Assembly (NCBI RefSeq): GCF_014195095.1
Contig: NZ_JACIBC010000004.1
Span: forward strand, 496,001 to 560,000
Source of the DNA: Rhizobium sp. BK602
GTDB lineage: Bacteria > Pseudomonadota > Alphaproteobacteria > Rhizobiales > Rhizobiaceae
Direction of reading: 5' to 3'
DNA length: 64,000 bases
Shown: positions 17,772 through 26,175 of the stretch, in pieces
How the letters are laid out: each line of letters starts with the position of its first letter
Numbering within the stretch: the stretch's first letter is position 1
The notes under the pieces: model-generated
What the model saw: the letters and a program-made list of their open reading frames with translations, nothing else
What the model was told of the DNA's origin: nothing
The model's database searches: none
Made by a program: the position numbers and the translations under genes

Positions 17772-18863
17772 ATGAAAACCGAAAATATCGATACCAATGA
17801 AGTCCTGATTGACTGCCAGTCCCTCTGGAAGGTTTTCGGAGACAAGTCTGCCGCGGCGATGAAGTCGATCAGGGAGCGTGGACTGGGCAAGAAGGAGGTC
17901 CTGAAGGAATTCAACTGTGTCGTCGGCGTCTCCGAGGCGAGCCTGCAGGTTCGCCGGGGCGAGATCTTCTGTATCATGGGCCTGTCGGGGAGCGGAAAGT
18001 CGACGCTCATCCGCCTGCTGAACAAGCTGATCACGCCCACCTCCGGAAAGGTCCTCGTCAAGGGACGCGACATGGCCGCCCTGTTGCCCGTCGAGCTCAG
18101 GCAGATGCGCGCGCGCAACATCGGAATGGTCTTTCAGAGCGTCGCCCTGCTGCCGCACAGGACAGTATTGGAAAATGCGGCCTTCGGTCTCGAAGTGCAG
18201 GGGATTTCAAAACCGGAGCGGAACAGGACCGCGAGCGCGGCGCTCGAGAAAGTCGGTCTCGCCGATTGGGCGAACCGCTATCCCACCGAGCTTTCCGGCG
18301 GCATGCAGCAGCGCGTCGGCCTTGCCCGCGCGCTCGCCGCCGATCCTGAAATCATCCTCATGGACGAGCCGTTCAGCGCTCTCGACCCCCTGATCCGCCG
18401 TCAGCTGCAGGATGAGTTCAGGCAGCTCACCAAGTCTCTCGGCAAGTCCGCGGTGTTCATCACCCACGATCTCGACGAGGCGATCCGGATCGGCGACCGC
18501 ATCGCCATCATGAAGGACGGCGTGATCATCCAGACCGGCACCGCCGAGGAGATCATTCTCAACCCCGCCGACGCCTATGTGGCCGAATTCGTCGCCGGCA
18601 TATCCCGGCTCCATCTGATCAAGGCGCATTCGGTGATGCGCAGCGTTACCGAATTCCAGCAGAGCGAGCCCAATTCGGATATTTCCTCGCTGGTATGCAC
18701 CACGCCGGATGCCGACATCGACGAACTCATCACCCTGACGATGCAGTCGGAGCGCGACGCCATCGCCGTCGTCGACGATGATCAGGTCGTCGGCGTCGTG
18801 ACGCCGCGCAGCCTTCTCATGGGCGTCAAGGGAACCTCCGCAGCCGATCCCGCGGCGGCGTAA
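17772..18863 (+). CDS. Betaine-type ABC transporter ATP-binding protein (ProV/OpuAA-like)
   Basis: 363 aa. The ProV-specific N-terminal extension (residues 1-50, LWKVFGDKSAAAMKSIRERG) is followed by Walker A GLSGSGKST (~70-78), signature LSGGMQQRVGLARAL (~174) and Walker B ILMDEPFSALDP. A C-terminal CBS-type regulatory segment (~275-350) with VVDDDQVVGVVTPRSLLMG shows one clear repeat. CBS domains in this family sense ionic strength; a shortened module may mean substrate uptake for catabolism rather than osmoprotection. Confidence 0.92.
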   Translation: MKTENIDTNEVLIDCQSLWKVFGDKSAAAMKSIRERGLGKKEVLKEFNCVVGVSEASLQVRRGEIFCIMGLSGSGKSTLIRLLNKLITPTSGKVLVKGRDMAALLPVELRQMRARNIGMVFQSVALLPHRTVLENAAFGLEVQGISKPERNRTASAALEKVGLADWANRYPTELSGGMQQRVGLARALAADPEIILMDEPFSALDPLIRRQLQDEFRQLTKSLGKSAVFITHDLDEAIRIGDRIAIMKDGVIIQTGTAEEIILNPADAYVAEFVAGISRLHLIKAHSVMRSVTEFQQSEPNSDISSLVCTTPDADIDELITLTMQSERDAIAVVDDDQVVGVVTPRSLLMGVKGTSAADPAAA

Positions 18864-18885
18864 CCCCTAGATTGGAGCTTACGAC

Positions 18886-19734
18886 ATGGACAGTTCAGGC
18901 TTCACCGATATTTTTGACGAATGGACGGACACCGCGCTTGGTTGGGTGAGCGATAATGGCGAAGCCCTTTTCGACCATGTGCGATCGGTTCTCGAGGGGC
19001 TCTACGGCGCGATCCTGTGGCTTCTGGAGTTTTCGCCCTTCTACGTGGTCGCGCTCATTGTGGCGTTTGTCGGCTGGCGGCTGGTCAATGGCTGGTTCGC
19101 CCTGTTGAGCGGTGCTGCTCTTGCGCTCTGTTTTTCCATGGGCCTCTGGCCGGAGACCATGAGCACCCTGGCGCTGGTGCTGACGGCGACCGCGCTCGCG
19201 CTGGTGATCGGCATCCCGATCGGAATTGCTGCCGGTTTCTCGCGCTCGCTCGACCGATTCATGGAGCCCGGCCTGGATCTGGTCCAGACGCTGCCGCCCT
19301 ATATCTACCTTCTGCCGGCGATCGCGCTGCTCGGCTATGGACCCGCCACCGCGCTGATCGCGACCGTGATCGTTGCCGTGCCGCCGGCGATCCGCCTGAC
19401 ATCCCTCGGTATCCGGATGACGCCCAAGGAGTTCATCGAGCTGGGCGAGGCAAGTGGCATCACCTCGGCCCAGATGTTCTTCAAGATCCGGCTTCCATTT
19501 GCGCTTCCCAGCATCATGGCGGGCATCAACCAGAGCCTGATGATGGCATTCGGCATGGTCGTCATCGCCGGCATCGTCGGATCTGGCGGGCTGGGGCAAA
19601 CCATCTACGGCGCGATCCGCACGCTCGACATCGCGACCTCGATCAACGGGGCGATCGCCATCGTGGTGCTCACCATGGTGCTTGACCGGATAACCCAGAG
19701 CGCTGCCCGCTTCGGCACGGGGAGGAAGTCATGA
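18886..19734 (+). CDS. Betaine-type ABC permease 1 (ProW-like)
   Basis: 282 aa with about seven hydrophobic segments. The loop LGIRMTPKEFIELGEASGITSAQMFFKIRLP (split here across residues ~176-206) is the ATPase-contact region. ProW family. The TTG/ATG choice is clear: ATG 18886 lies 22 bp after the ATPase stop. Ends in a 4-bp overlap with a second, different ProW-like gene. Confidence 0.9.
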   Translation: MDSSGFTDIFDEWTDTALGWVSDNGEALFDHVRSVLEGLYGAILWLLEFSPFYVVALIVAFVGWRLVNGWFALLSGAALALCFSMGLWPETMSTLALVLTATALALVIGIPIGIAAGFSRSLDRFMEPGLDLVQTLPPYIYLLPAIALLGYGPATALIATVIVAVPPAIRLTSLGIRMTPKEFIELGEASGITSAQMFFKIRLPFALPSIMAGINQSLMMAFGMVVIAGIVGSGGLGQTIYGAIRTLDIATSINGAIAIVVLTMVLDRITQSAARFGTGRKS

Positions 19735-20582
19735 ATACGTCGATCCTGCAGTTTTCGCCGGGCGCCTTTCTCGCCCCGGCGGTCGATTGGCTCAACACCA
19801 ACCTGCATCCGCTGTTCGCCGCGATCAGCTATGTCGTCGAGGCGATCCTTTCGGGGATAGAGGCGGCGCTTCTGTCGGTGCCGGCCTATGCGCTGATCGC
19901 CATCGTGGTCGTGCTGGCCTATCTGGTGGTGAGCCTGCGCGCCGCCATCCTTGCCGGGTTTTGTCTCGGCTTCTGCCTGCTTGTCGGGCTATGGACCGCG
20001 TCGATGCAGACCGTCGCGCTGGTGACGGTCGCCGTCCTGATTTCCGTTGCCATCGCCTTTCCGGTCGGCGTTCTGTGTTCGCGCTACAAGACCCTGGAGG
20101 CGGTGGTTCGTCCGCTTCTCGATATCATGCAGACCGTGCCGCCATGGGTCTATCTCATTCCGGCGGTGATGATCTTCAGCCTGGGACGGGTGCCGGCGAT
20201 CATCGCGACCATCGTCTACGGCGTGCCGCCGATGCTGCGTTTGACGACGCTGGCGTTCAACCAGGTGCCGCGGGAATTTACGGAACTGGGAAGCGCCATC
20301 GGCGCCCATCCCCGCTCCGTGCTCTGGAAGATCGAGATACCCCTTGCGAAGAAGACGCTTCTCGTCGGGCTCAACCAGTGCATCCTCCTCTCCCTGGCGA
20401 TGGTGGTCCTGGCCGGTCTCGTTGGGGCGGGCGGCCTCGGGGCGGAGGTGACCCGCGGCCTGACACGTATGGAGATGGGGCTCGGCCTGCGGGCGGGCCT
20501 GGCGATCGTCGCCGTCGCGCTTCTGCTCGACCGATTGTCGCGCGGCGTCTTCGACCGCAACACCCTTACAAAGGCGGGATGA
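19731..20582 (+). CDS. Betaine-type ABC permease 2 (ProW-like)
   Basis: 283 aa, paralogous to the preceding permease in topology and in the MQTVPPWVYLIPAVMI / FTELGSAIGAHPRSVLWKI regions, but clearly diverged. Most ProU systems use one ProW as a homodimer; a pair of adjacent permease genes suggests a heterodimeric channel. Overlaps permease 1 by 4 bp; the epimerase-like gene starts 13 bp downstream. Confidence 0.9.
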   Translation: MNTSILQFSPGAFLAPAVDWLNTNLHPLFAAISYVVEAILSGIEAALLSVPAYALIAIVVVLAYLVVSLRAAILAGFCLGFCLLVGLWTASMQTVALVTVAVLISVAIAFPVGVLCSRYKTLEAVVRPLLDIMQTVPPWVYLIPAVMIFSLGRVPAIIATIVYGVPPMLRLTTLAFNQVPREFTELGSAIGAHPRSVLWKIEIPLAKKTLLVGLNQCILLSLAMVVLAGLVGAGGLGAEVTRGLTRMEMGLGLRAGLAIVAVALLLDRLSRGVFDRNTLTKAG

Positions 20583-20595
20583 CGGAGACGATCGG

Positions 20596-21594
20596 ATGAG
20601 AAACAGCTTCTTCTGCATCGATGCGCATACCTGCGGAAACCCCGTGCGCCTCGTCGCCGGCGGCGGTCCGCTTCTGCCGCACCTGCCGATAGGCGAGCGC
20701 CGCGAGCTATTCGTCCGCGACCACGACTGGGTGCGCAAGGCGCTGATGTTCGAGCCGAGGGGCCACGATATCATGTCGGGGGCGCTGATTTACCCGGCCT
20801 ATCGGGACGATTGCGACTTTGCGGTTCTCTTCATCGAGGTGAGCGGCTGCCTGCCGATGTGCGGCGCCGGCACCATCGGTGTCGTGACCGCCGCGATCGA
20901 GGAGGGACTGGTGACACCGCGCCAGCCGGGCAGGGTGTCGATCGAGACGCCCGCGGGCCGGGTCGACGTAACCTATGAGGAAAAGGCGGGCCATGTCGAA
21001 ACGGTCCGGCTCTACAATGTGCCGAGCTATCTGCACGAAGCGGATGTCGAGGTCGACGTGCCGGGCATGGGACGCTTGCGCGTCGATATCTCCTATGGCG
21101 GCAACTATTACGCCGTCATCGAGCCGCAGGACAATTGGAGCGGCCTCGACGGCATGTCGGCGGCCGACATCGTCGGTCACAGCCGGAGGCTCAGAACCGC
21201 GCTTGCGGAACTTTGCGATCCCGTTCACCCCGAGGATCCGCGTATTCGCGGCGTTCACCATGCGATCTGGTGCGACCACCCGGCCAATGATGTGTCGGAC
21301 GGCCGATGCGCGGTCTTTTATGGCGACAAGGCCATCGACCGCTCTCCGGGCGGTACCGGGACATCCGCGCGCATGGCGCAGCTCCACGGGAAAGGCAGGC
21401 TTGCCGTCGGGTCGAAATACCGTCATGAAAGTCTGATCGGAACGATCTTCGAAGGCCGTGTTGAAGCCGAAGCCGGCGTCGGGCCCTATCGAGGTATCCT
21501 TCCGAGCGTCGGCGGCTGGGCGCGTGTGATCGGACACAATACGATTTTTGTTGATGATCGTGACCCGCTCGCGCATGGATTTCAGATCAAATGA
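20596..21594 (+). CDS. Proline racemase/hydroxyproline epimerase superfamily protein with altered active site
   Basis: 332 aa. The fold signature is strong: CIDAHTCGNPVRLVAGG at the N-terminus, FEPRGHDIMSGAL, GGWARVIGHNTIFVDDRDP at the C-terminus. Classical 4-hydroxyproline epimerases carry MCGHGTIG and SPCGTGTSAR, with two catalytic cysteines. Here the first is MCGAGTIG (Cys89 kept, His to Ala91) and the second is SPGGTGTSAR (Cys to Gly252), read directly from the codons GCC and GGC. One general acid/base is therefore missing. It may be a dehydratase, an epimerase using another residue, or a non-catalytic relative. Location in a betaine/amino-acid catabolic operon supports a role on a proline derivative. 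Confidence 0.85.
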   Translation: MRNSFFCIDAHTCGNPVRLVAGGGPLLPHLPIGERRELFVRDHDWVRKALMFEPRGHDIMSGALIYPAYRDDCDFAVLFIEVSGCLPMCGAGTIGVVTAAIEEGLVTPRQPGRVSIETPAGRVDVTYEEKAGHVETVRLYNVPSYLHEADVEVDVPGMGRLRVDISYGGNYYAVIEPQDNWSGLDGMSAADIVGHSRRLRTALAELCDPVHPEDPRIRGVHHAIWCDHPANDVSDGRCAVFYGDKAIDRSPGGTGTSARMAQLHGKGRLAVGSKYRHESLIGTIFEGRVEAEAGVGPYRGILPSVGGWARVIGHNTIFVDDRDPLAHGFQIK

Positions 21595-21636
21595 ACATCT
21601 GTCTCCCGTGACCGGGCGGACGAAGGAGGCAATGTG

Positions 21637-22647
21637 ATGCGATCGCAGCAGTATCGGCAGAAGGATGAAGCGGCGTCGCCCAAACGTCTGAAGGTCGGTT
21701 TCGTGCTTGCCCGGTCCTTCACGCTGTCGGCTTTCGCGATGTTCGTGGATACATTGCGGCTGGCAAGCGACGAACATGACCGTTCGGGCCGCGTGCTGGC
21801 CGACTGGCAGGTTCTTGGCAGTACCCGGCATCTGATCACATCGAGCTGTGGCGTTCAGGTCGCCCCTACCTCGGACTTCGTGGACCCGACACGGTTCGAC
21901 TACATCGTCGTCGTGGGCGGACTGCTTACCATAGAGCGGCCGGTCGACCAGCAGACGATCGATTTCCTGAAGCTGGCCGGAACGAAGCGGGTGCCGTTGA
22001 TCGGCCTTTGCACCGGCTCGTTCATTCTCGCCGAGGCCGGACTGATGACGCGTCACGAGACCTGCGTCAGCTGGCTGCATGCGCGCGCGTTTCAGGAGCG
22101 CTTTCCCGGACTGGCGGTTCGCTATGACCGCATCTTCAACCTGGATCGGCAGCGCGGCTCCTGTGCCGGCGGCAGCAGCGCCGCCGACATGGCCGCGGCC
22201 CTGGTGCGGCGCTGCATCAGCCCCGAGGCGGAACGCAACGCGCTGGAAGTGCTGCAGATCGAGAAGGCCCGCTCTCCGGCCCATATTCAGCCGCGGCGCC
22301 CGCTCTATGAAGAATATGAGGATTCGCGAGTCAGGGCCGTGATGATCATGATGGAGCAGCATATCGACGGCGGCATGTCGATACCGAAGCTGGCGGCTTC
22401 GGTCGGTTTGTCGCGGCGCCAGCTCGAGAGGCTTTTTCTGAGAGAGACGGGCACCTCTCCCGCCAAGGTCTATGCCAAGGTGCGCCTGGAGCGCGCCAGC
22501 GTTCTTCTGGCGCAATCGCGATCGCCGCTCATCGAGATTGCCCTGGACGTCGGGTTCCACAGTGCCTCGCAGTTTACCCGATCCTTCAAGCGGCTATACG
22601 GCCGCACGCCGTCCAGCGTCCGCTCCAACCGCGCGGAAATAAGGTAA
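21637..22647 (+). CDS. GATase1-like/AraC-family transcriptional activator (GbdR-like)
   Basis: 336 aa; ATG 21637 has AGGAGG 7 bases upstream and is preferred to the GTG at 21634. The N-terminal DJ-1/PfpI-like domain (residues ~20-200, VVVGGLLTI, GLCTGSFILAEAGLM) and the C-terminal double helix-turn-helix AraC domain (~230-325, MSIPKLAASVGLSRRQLERL, IALDVGFHSASQFTRSFK) match the GbdR/CdhR class. These activate glycine betaine, carnitine or arginine catabolism. Placed between the transporter/epimerase operon and the convergent Rieske demethylase genes, it probably activates one or both. Confidence 0.9.
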   Translation: MRSQQYRQKDEAASPKRLKVGFVLARSFTLSAFAMFVDTLRLASDEHDRSGRVLADWQVLGSTRHLITSSCGVQVAPTSDFVDPTRFDYIVVVGGLLTIERPVDQQTIDFLKLAGTKRVPLIGLCTGSFILAEAGLMTRHETCVSWLHARAFQERFPGLAVRYDRIFNLDRQRGSCAGGSSAADMAAALVRRCISPEAERNALEVLQIEKARSPAHIQPRRPLYEEYEDSRVRAVMIMMEQHIDGGMSIPKLAASVGLSRRQLERLFLRETGTSPAKVYAKVRLERASVLLAQSRSPLIEIALDVGFHSASQFTRSFKRLYGRTPSSVRSNRAEIR

Positions 22648-22730
22648 GCGCGAGGTAGGGGTCGGACGAGAAGGGTGGGGAAGGCCGCCCCGTCATGCGA
22701 CGGATCTTGGCTCCCCCTTTCCGATGATGA

Positions 22731-23822
22731 TCACCGCTCGATGACGAGATCGCTGAGCGGTTTCGAACAGCATGGAAGAAAGAAGCCGGCATCGATCTCC
22801 CTCTGGCGAATGCCGCCATTGTGGTTCATGTCCACCGCTCCGGAGACGAGTTTCGATTTGCAGGTTCCGCAAACGCCATTGGCGCAGGATGACGGAAGCC
22901 GCACCCCCGCCTTCTTGGCGCATGAAAGCACGGTCTGTTCGCCGGAAACCTCGATCTTGCGGGATTGTTTCGAAAACTCGACCTGAAATAGCTTCGCGGC
23001 GGCTTCTTCGACGATCGGGAGGTCCGGCTCGTCGATGACCGCGGCATCGAAACTTTCCTCCCTATAGTTCGCCTCGGACACGCCGAGCTCGGCGACTATC
23101 TTCCGCGCCGCGGCCATGAAGCGGGCGGGGCCGCAGCACATCACGATCCGCTCGGCGATATCGGGAACGGCAAGCCGCATATACTCGGCCGAGATGCGCC
23201 CGGTGAGACCGGGCCAGGATGGTTCTCCCGCAACGCTTTCGGGCAGGAAGTGGAGCCGCAGACCCTTCAGCTTCTCGGCGATTAAGGTCAGCTCATCGCG
23301 AAAGATCAGATCCCGTGGCGTCCGGGCCGCATGCATGAAAACGACATCAGCGGGTTCGCAGCTGTCGGCGATCTCACGCACCATCGACATGACCGGCGTG
23401 ATGCCGGAGCCGCCGGACAGCAGCAGAAATTTGCGTCCCGGCCCCGTCGGCCGGACGAAATGGCCAAGCGGGCCGTTCGCCCGGATCGCCGCTCCCGCAA
23501 CCAGGGTGTCGTGCAGCCAGTTGGAGATCTTGCCGCCGGGGACGCGTTTCACCGTCACCGAGAACGCATTCGTCCGATGCGGAGACGACGAGATGCTGTA
23601 GCAGCGGCTTTCAGGCTCGCCATTCTGTTCGAGGTCGAACAGAAAATACTGTCCTGCCTTGAAGGCGAACCGTTTGCCGTCGCGGGATGCGAAGGTGAAG
23701 GTCTTGACGTCATGGGTTTCCTGGTGGACGTCCAGGCATAGAAGCGCGTCGTCCTCTTCCGGATTCCAGATATCGTCGGGGCCGGCATACCCGGCTGCCG
23801 CCTGCGGGTTTCTAATATCCAT
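22731..23822 (-). CDS. Flavin/NAD reductase with C-terminal [2Fe-2S] ferredoxin domain (GbcB-like)
   Basis: 363 aa from the ATG at 23822; longer upstream frame lies inside the Rieske gene. Domains in order: FAD-binding (RCYSISSSPHRTNAF), NAD-binding (LSGGSGITPVMSMV, then VMCCGPARFM), and plant-type ferredoxin at the C-terminus with SSCANGVCGTCKS...CC cysteines. This is the electron-transfer partner of Rieske N-demethylating oxygenases such as GbcA or stachydrine demethylase. It overlaps the oxygenase gene by 11 bp, so the pair is co-translated. Confidence 0.92.
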   Translation of the reverse strand: MDIRNPQAAAGYAGPDDIWNPEEDDALLCLDVHQETHDVKTFTFASRDGKRFAFKAGQYFLFDLEQNGEPESRCYSISSSPHRTNAFSVTVKRVPGGKISNWLHDTLVAGAAIRANGPLGHFVRPTGPGRKFLLLSGGSGITPVMSMVREIADSCEPADVVFMHAARTPRDLIFRDELTLIAEKLKGLRLHFLPESVAGEPSWPGLTGRISAEYMRLAVPDIAERIVMCCGPARFMAAARKIVAELGVSEANYREESFDAAVIDEPDLPIVEEAAAKLFQVEFSKQSRKIEVSGEQTVLSCAKKAGVRLPSSCANGVCGTCKSKLVSGAVDMNHNGGIRQREIDAGFFLPCCSKPLSDLVIER

Positions 23823-25065
23823 GAACGCGCATCCGATCGATGTACCAGTTGGCGAACTTGTCCAGATTGGTTTCCGAGAACCGGGAGTAAGGACCGGGCA
23901 GATAGGCCGGATCGAGAGCGCCGGCATGGGACCGCGCGACAAGGTCGGCGTCCTGGTCGGTCGTGGCGATCCAGACATCGGTGAGCTTGTCGAGATCGTA
24001 GTCCTTGCCTTCGACGGCATCCTTGTGGACGAGCCATTTGGTCCTGACCAGCGTCTTGCCCGCCGACAGCGGGATGACGGTGGCCACGACGGCGTGATCG
24101 CCCATGAAATGGTTCCAGCTGTTATGACCCCACAGATGCGTGTCGCCGAGGTCCTTGCGGGTCATGTGTCCCAGCAGCTTGGCGGATGCGGCGGTGGCGT
24201 CATGCGTCTGGGATTCGCCGGCTCCGGCGATGATCAGGCGCTGTGTGCGGAAATTCGTGGCGCAGTCGGCGAGCTGTTCGACGGCAGCCGAGGGATAGCC
24301 GTCGGCCTCCCAGGCCTTGGTGCGTTCCTCATAGAGCCTGAAATGTTCCTCGGCCTGCTCGCGGTCCTCGGGGCTCAGGGTTTCCGGATCGAAGCCGAAG
24401 TCGAGATCGACGAAGGAGACGCAGAGTTCCGGATGGTTCGCCGAGCAATGGTAGCACTCGCGATTGTTCTCCATCGTCAGCTTCCAGTTGCCGTCCTCGA
24501 TGACATCGGTCTGGTAGGCGACCTTGGCATTGCGGATGTCGTAGGGGGCGAGGCGTTCGGTCATGGTCTGCTCGAGCAGGGCGATGTCTTCGGGTGGATT
24601 GTCCGAAAGACAGATGTAGATGAGCCCGCCGATCGACTTGAAGGTGACGGGTTTCAGGCCGCGACAGTCCTTGTCGAAATCCTTGCCCATGTGCGGCGCG
24701 TAGCTGAGCTCGCCCGTCAGTTCGTAGGTCCAAGTGTGATAGGGACAGACCAGTTTCGATACGATCGTCTTGCCTGGGTCCAGCAGACGGGAACCGCGAT
24801 GGCGGCAGACATTGTGCAGGACCCGGATTTCGCCGTCGTCGTCGCGCAGAAGGATCAGGCTCGCCTTGCCGATCTCGATGACCGTGGCGTCGCCCGGCTC
24901 GGGGACATCGCAATCCAGGCCGACGCAGATCCAATGCTTGTGGAAGAATACCTCCAGATCCGCTTCGAAAACGTCTTCGCGCGTGTAGAGGCCAGCCGGG
25001 AGCGAATGCCCGTCGACGCGGGTATCCAGCAGCACCGAAATGGGGGAAGGAAGCCTGTTTAGCAT
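23812..25065 (-). CDS. Rieske non-heme iron oxygenase, large subunit (GbcA/Stc2-like demethylase)
   Basis: 417 aa. Rieske centre: CRHRG (Cys87, His89) and CPYH (Cys107, His110). The mononuclear iron site begins at ENNRECYHCSANH, with His205 and His210 as ligands and a conserved acidic residue just before. This subgroup (ring-hydroxylating alpha subunit, CntA/GbcA/stachydrine demethylase-like) removes an N-methyl group from quaternary amines as formaldehyde using O2. Partnered with the reductase downstream, AraC GbdR-like regulator adjacent, and a LysR gene divergently placed 112 bp away. Substrate could be glycine betaine, proline betaine or hydroxyproline betaine. Confidence 0.9.
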   Translation of the reverse strand: MLNRLPSPISVLLDTRVDGHSLPAGLYTREDVFEADLEVFFHKHWICVGLDCDVPEPGDATVIEIGKASLILLRDDDGEIRVLHNVCRHRGSRLLDPGKTIVSKLVCPYHTWTYELTGELSYAPHMGKDFDKDCRGLKPVTFKSIGGLIYICLSDNPPEDIALLEQTMTERLAPYDIRNAKVAYQTDVIEDGNWKLTMENNRECYHCSANHPELCVSFVDLDFGFDPETLSPEDREQAEEHFRLYEERTKAWEADGYPSAAVEQLADCATNFRTQRLIIAGAGESQTHDATAASAKLLGHMTRKDLGDTHLWGHNSWNHFMGDHAVVATVIPLSAGKTLVRTKWLVHKDAVEGKDYDLDKLTDVWIATTDQDADLVARSHAGALDPAYLPGPYSRFSETNLDKFANWYIDRMRVHGY

Positions 25066-25177
25066 GAGAACTCCTTATGCATGACTTACGCTGATTTTGC
25101 GCTTGCCTGGACGTCGCTTCAACGGCATTTAATATTCGCGCTGACATAATCTGATGTAATGAGAAACGAGGTGGGTA
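25066..25177. promoter_or_regulatory. Divergent promoter region between the Rieske operon and lysR
   Basis: This 112-bp spacer separates two divergent starts and is AT-richer than its flanks (CATTTAATATTCGCGCTGACATAATCTGATGTAATG near 25126-25160, shown here only in outline). T-N11-A arrangements typical of LysR sites can be drawn, for example within TCTGATGTAATGAGA, but none is decisive. A LysR-type protein commonly binds such a region. Confidence 0.4.
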
Positions 25178-26065
25178 ATGTATCTCAGACGGCGGCTCCC
25201 ATCCCTGACTGCCCTGTTGACGCTGGAGGCGGCGCTCCGACGAAAAAGCTTCACGGCGGCGGCCAGTGAGCTTGGCGTCACCCAGGCGGCGGTGAGCCGG
25301 CAGATCGCCGCGCTGGAAGCCGAATTCGGTCAGCCGCTGTTCATCAGGAAACATCGCGCGATCGAGCCGACAGCGGCCTGCGTCGCGCTTGGCGCCTCGC
25401 TGGCCCGAAGTTTCACCGACATGGCCGACAGCGTGGAAGCCCTTCGATCGGCGCCGCAAAATGTCGTCACCATCGGGGCGACGGTGGCTTTTTCCTCGTT
25501 CTGGCTGCTGCCGCGACTGCCGGAATTTCGAAGGGGCAATCCAGGCATCCAGGTGCGGGTCGTGTCGCAGGACAGCAATATCGATCTCTCCACTGGCGAT
25601 GTCGACGTGGCGATCCGCTACGGCCTGCCGCCTTTCGCCGACGCAACGGTCATCGCGTCCAGGGGAGATGTCATCTCGCCGGTCTGCTCGCCGGACTATC
25701 TCCAGCGGCGGGCGACGGGGCCTTTGACGAAAGCGGACGAATTCATCGAGACCGACGTCATCGAGAGATCCTGGCATTCATGGTCGTACTGGTTCAGCCA
25801 TACCGGTGCGGATCTGCAGGTGAAGCCATCGCTCCGGTTCAACTACTATACGGAGACCGTCGCCGCCGCGCGGGCGGGTCAGGGCGTCGCTTTGGGCTGG
25901 GGACTTCTTGTGCGCACATTTCTGGAAGATGGAACCCTGGTGCGGATCGATGACACGGAACTCCAGGCGGATGGGCGCTACAATGTGCTCCTCCCACTGA
26001 AGGCGAAGAAAAGTGCGGCGACCGATCTTGCTGCGGCATGGCTGACGGCCGCATTGCACCAATAG
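25178..26065 (+). CDS. LysR-family transcriptional regulator (GcvA-like)
   Basis: 295 aa. N-terminal winged helix-turn-helix (residues ~10-65, FTAAASELGVTQAAVSRQIAALE) and a C-terminal periplasmic-binding-type effector domain (~95-290). The sequence pattern (LPSLTALLTLEAALRRKSFT) is that of the GcvA/AmpR branch. Divergent from the Rieske oxygenase operon, so probably its regulator. GTGGGTA precedes ATG 25178. Confidence 0.9.
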   Translation: MYLRRRLPSLTALLTLEAALRRKSFTAAASELGVTQAAVSRQIAALEAEFGQPLFIRKHRAIEPTAACVALGASLARSFTDMADSVEALRSAPQNVVTIGATVAFSSFWLLPRLPEFRRGNPGIQVRVVSQDSNIDLSTGDVDVAIRYGLPPFADATVIASRGDVISPVCSPDYLQRRATGPLTKADEFIETDVIERSWHSWSYWFSHTGADLQVKPSLRFNYYTETVAAARAGQGVALGWGLLVRTFLEDGTLVRIDDTELQADGRYNVLLPLKAKKSAATDLAAAWLTAALHQ

Positions 26066-26097
26066 GCCGTATGGCTCGCAAATCCTTGCCATAAGCG

Positions 26098-26138
26098 CGA
26101 AACGTTTCGTTAATCTTGAATTAATCACTCTGATTAAT
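26098..26138. promoter_or_regulatory. Two perfect palindromes upstream of the solo LuxR gene
   Basis: CGAAACGTTTCG (26098-26109) is a perfect 12-bp palindrome. ATTAATCA-CTC-TGATTAAT (26120-26138) is a perfect 8+3+8 inverted repeat. Both lie within 80 bp of the likely start at 26176 and overlap a further TTAAT half. The 19-bp repeat is close to the size of a lux box. Its overlap with the ATG at 26137 argues that translation starts further in. Confidence 0.55.
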
Positions 26139-26175
26139 GTTCCGAAACTTGAACATCATGTTGCGGGGATTCGCT

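Noticed and set aside
26137..26175. Earlier ATG starts for the solo LuxR protein (26137, 26158)
   Set aside because: The first lies within a perfect inverted repeat and neither has a ribosome site, whereas 26176 does.
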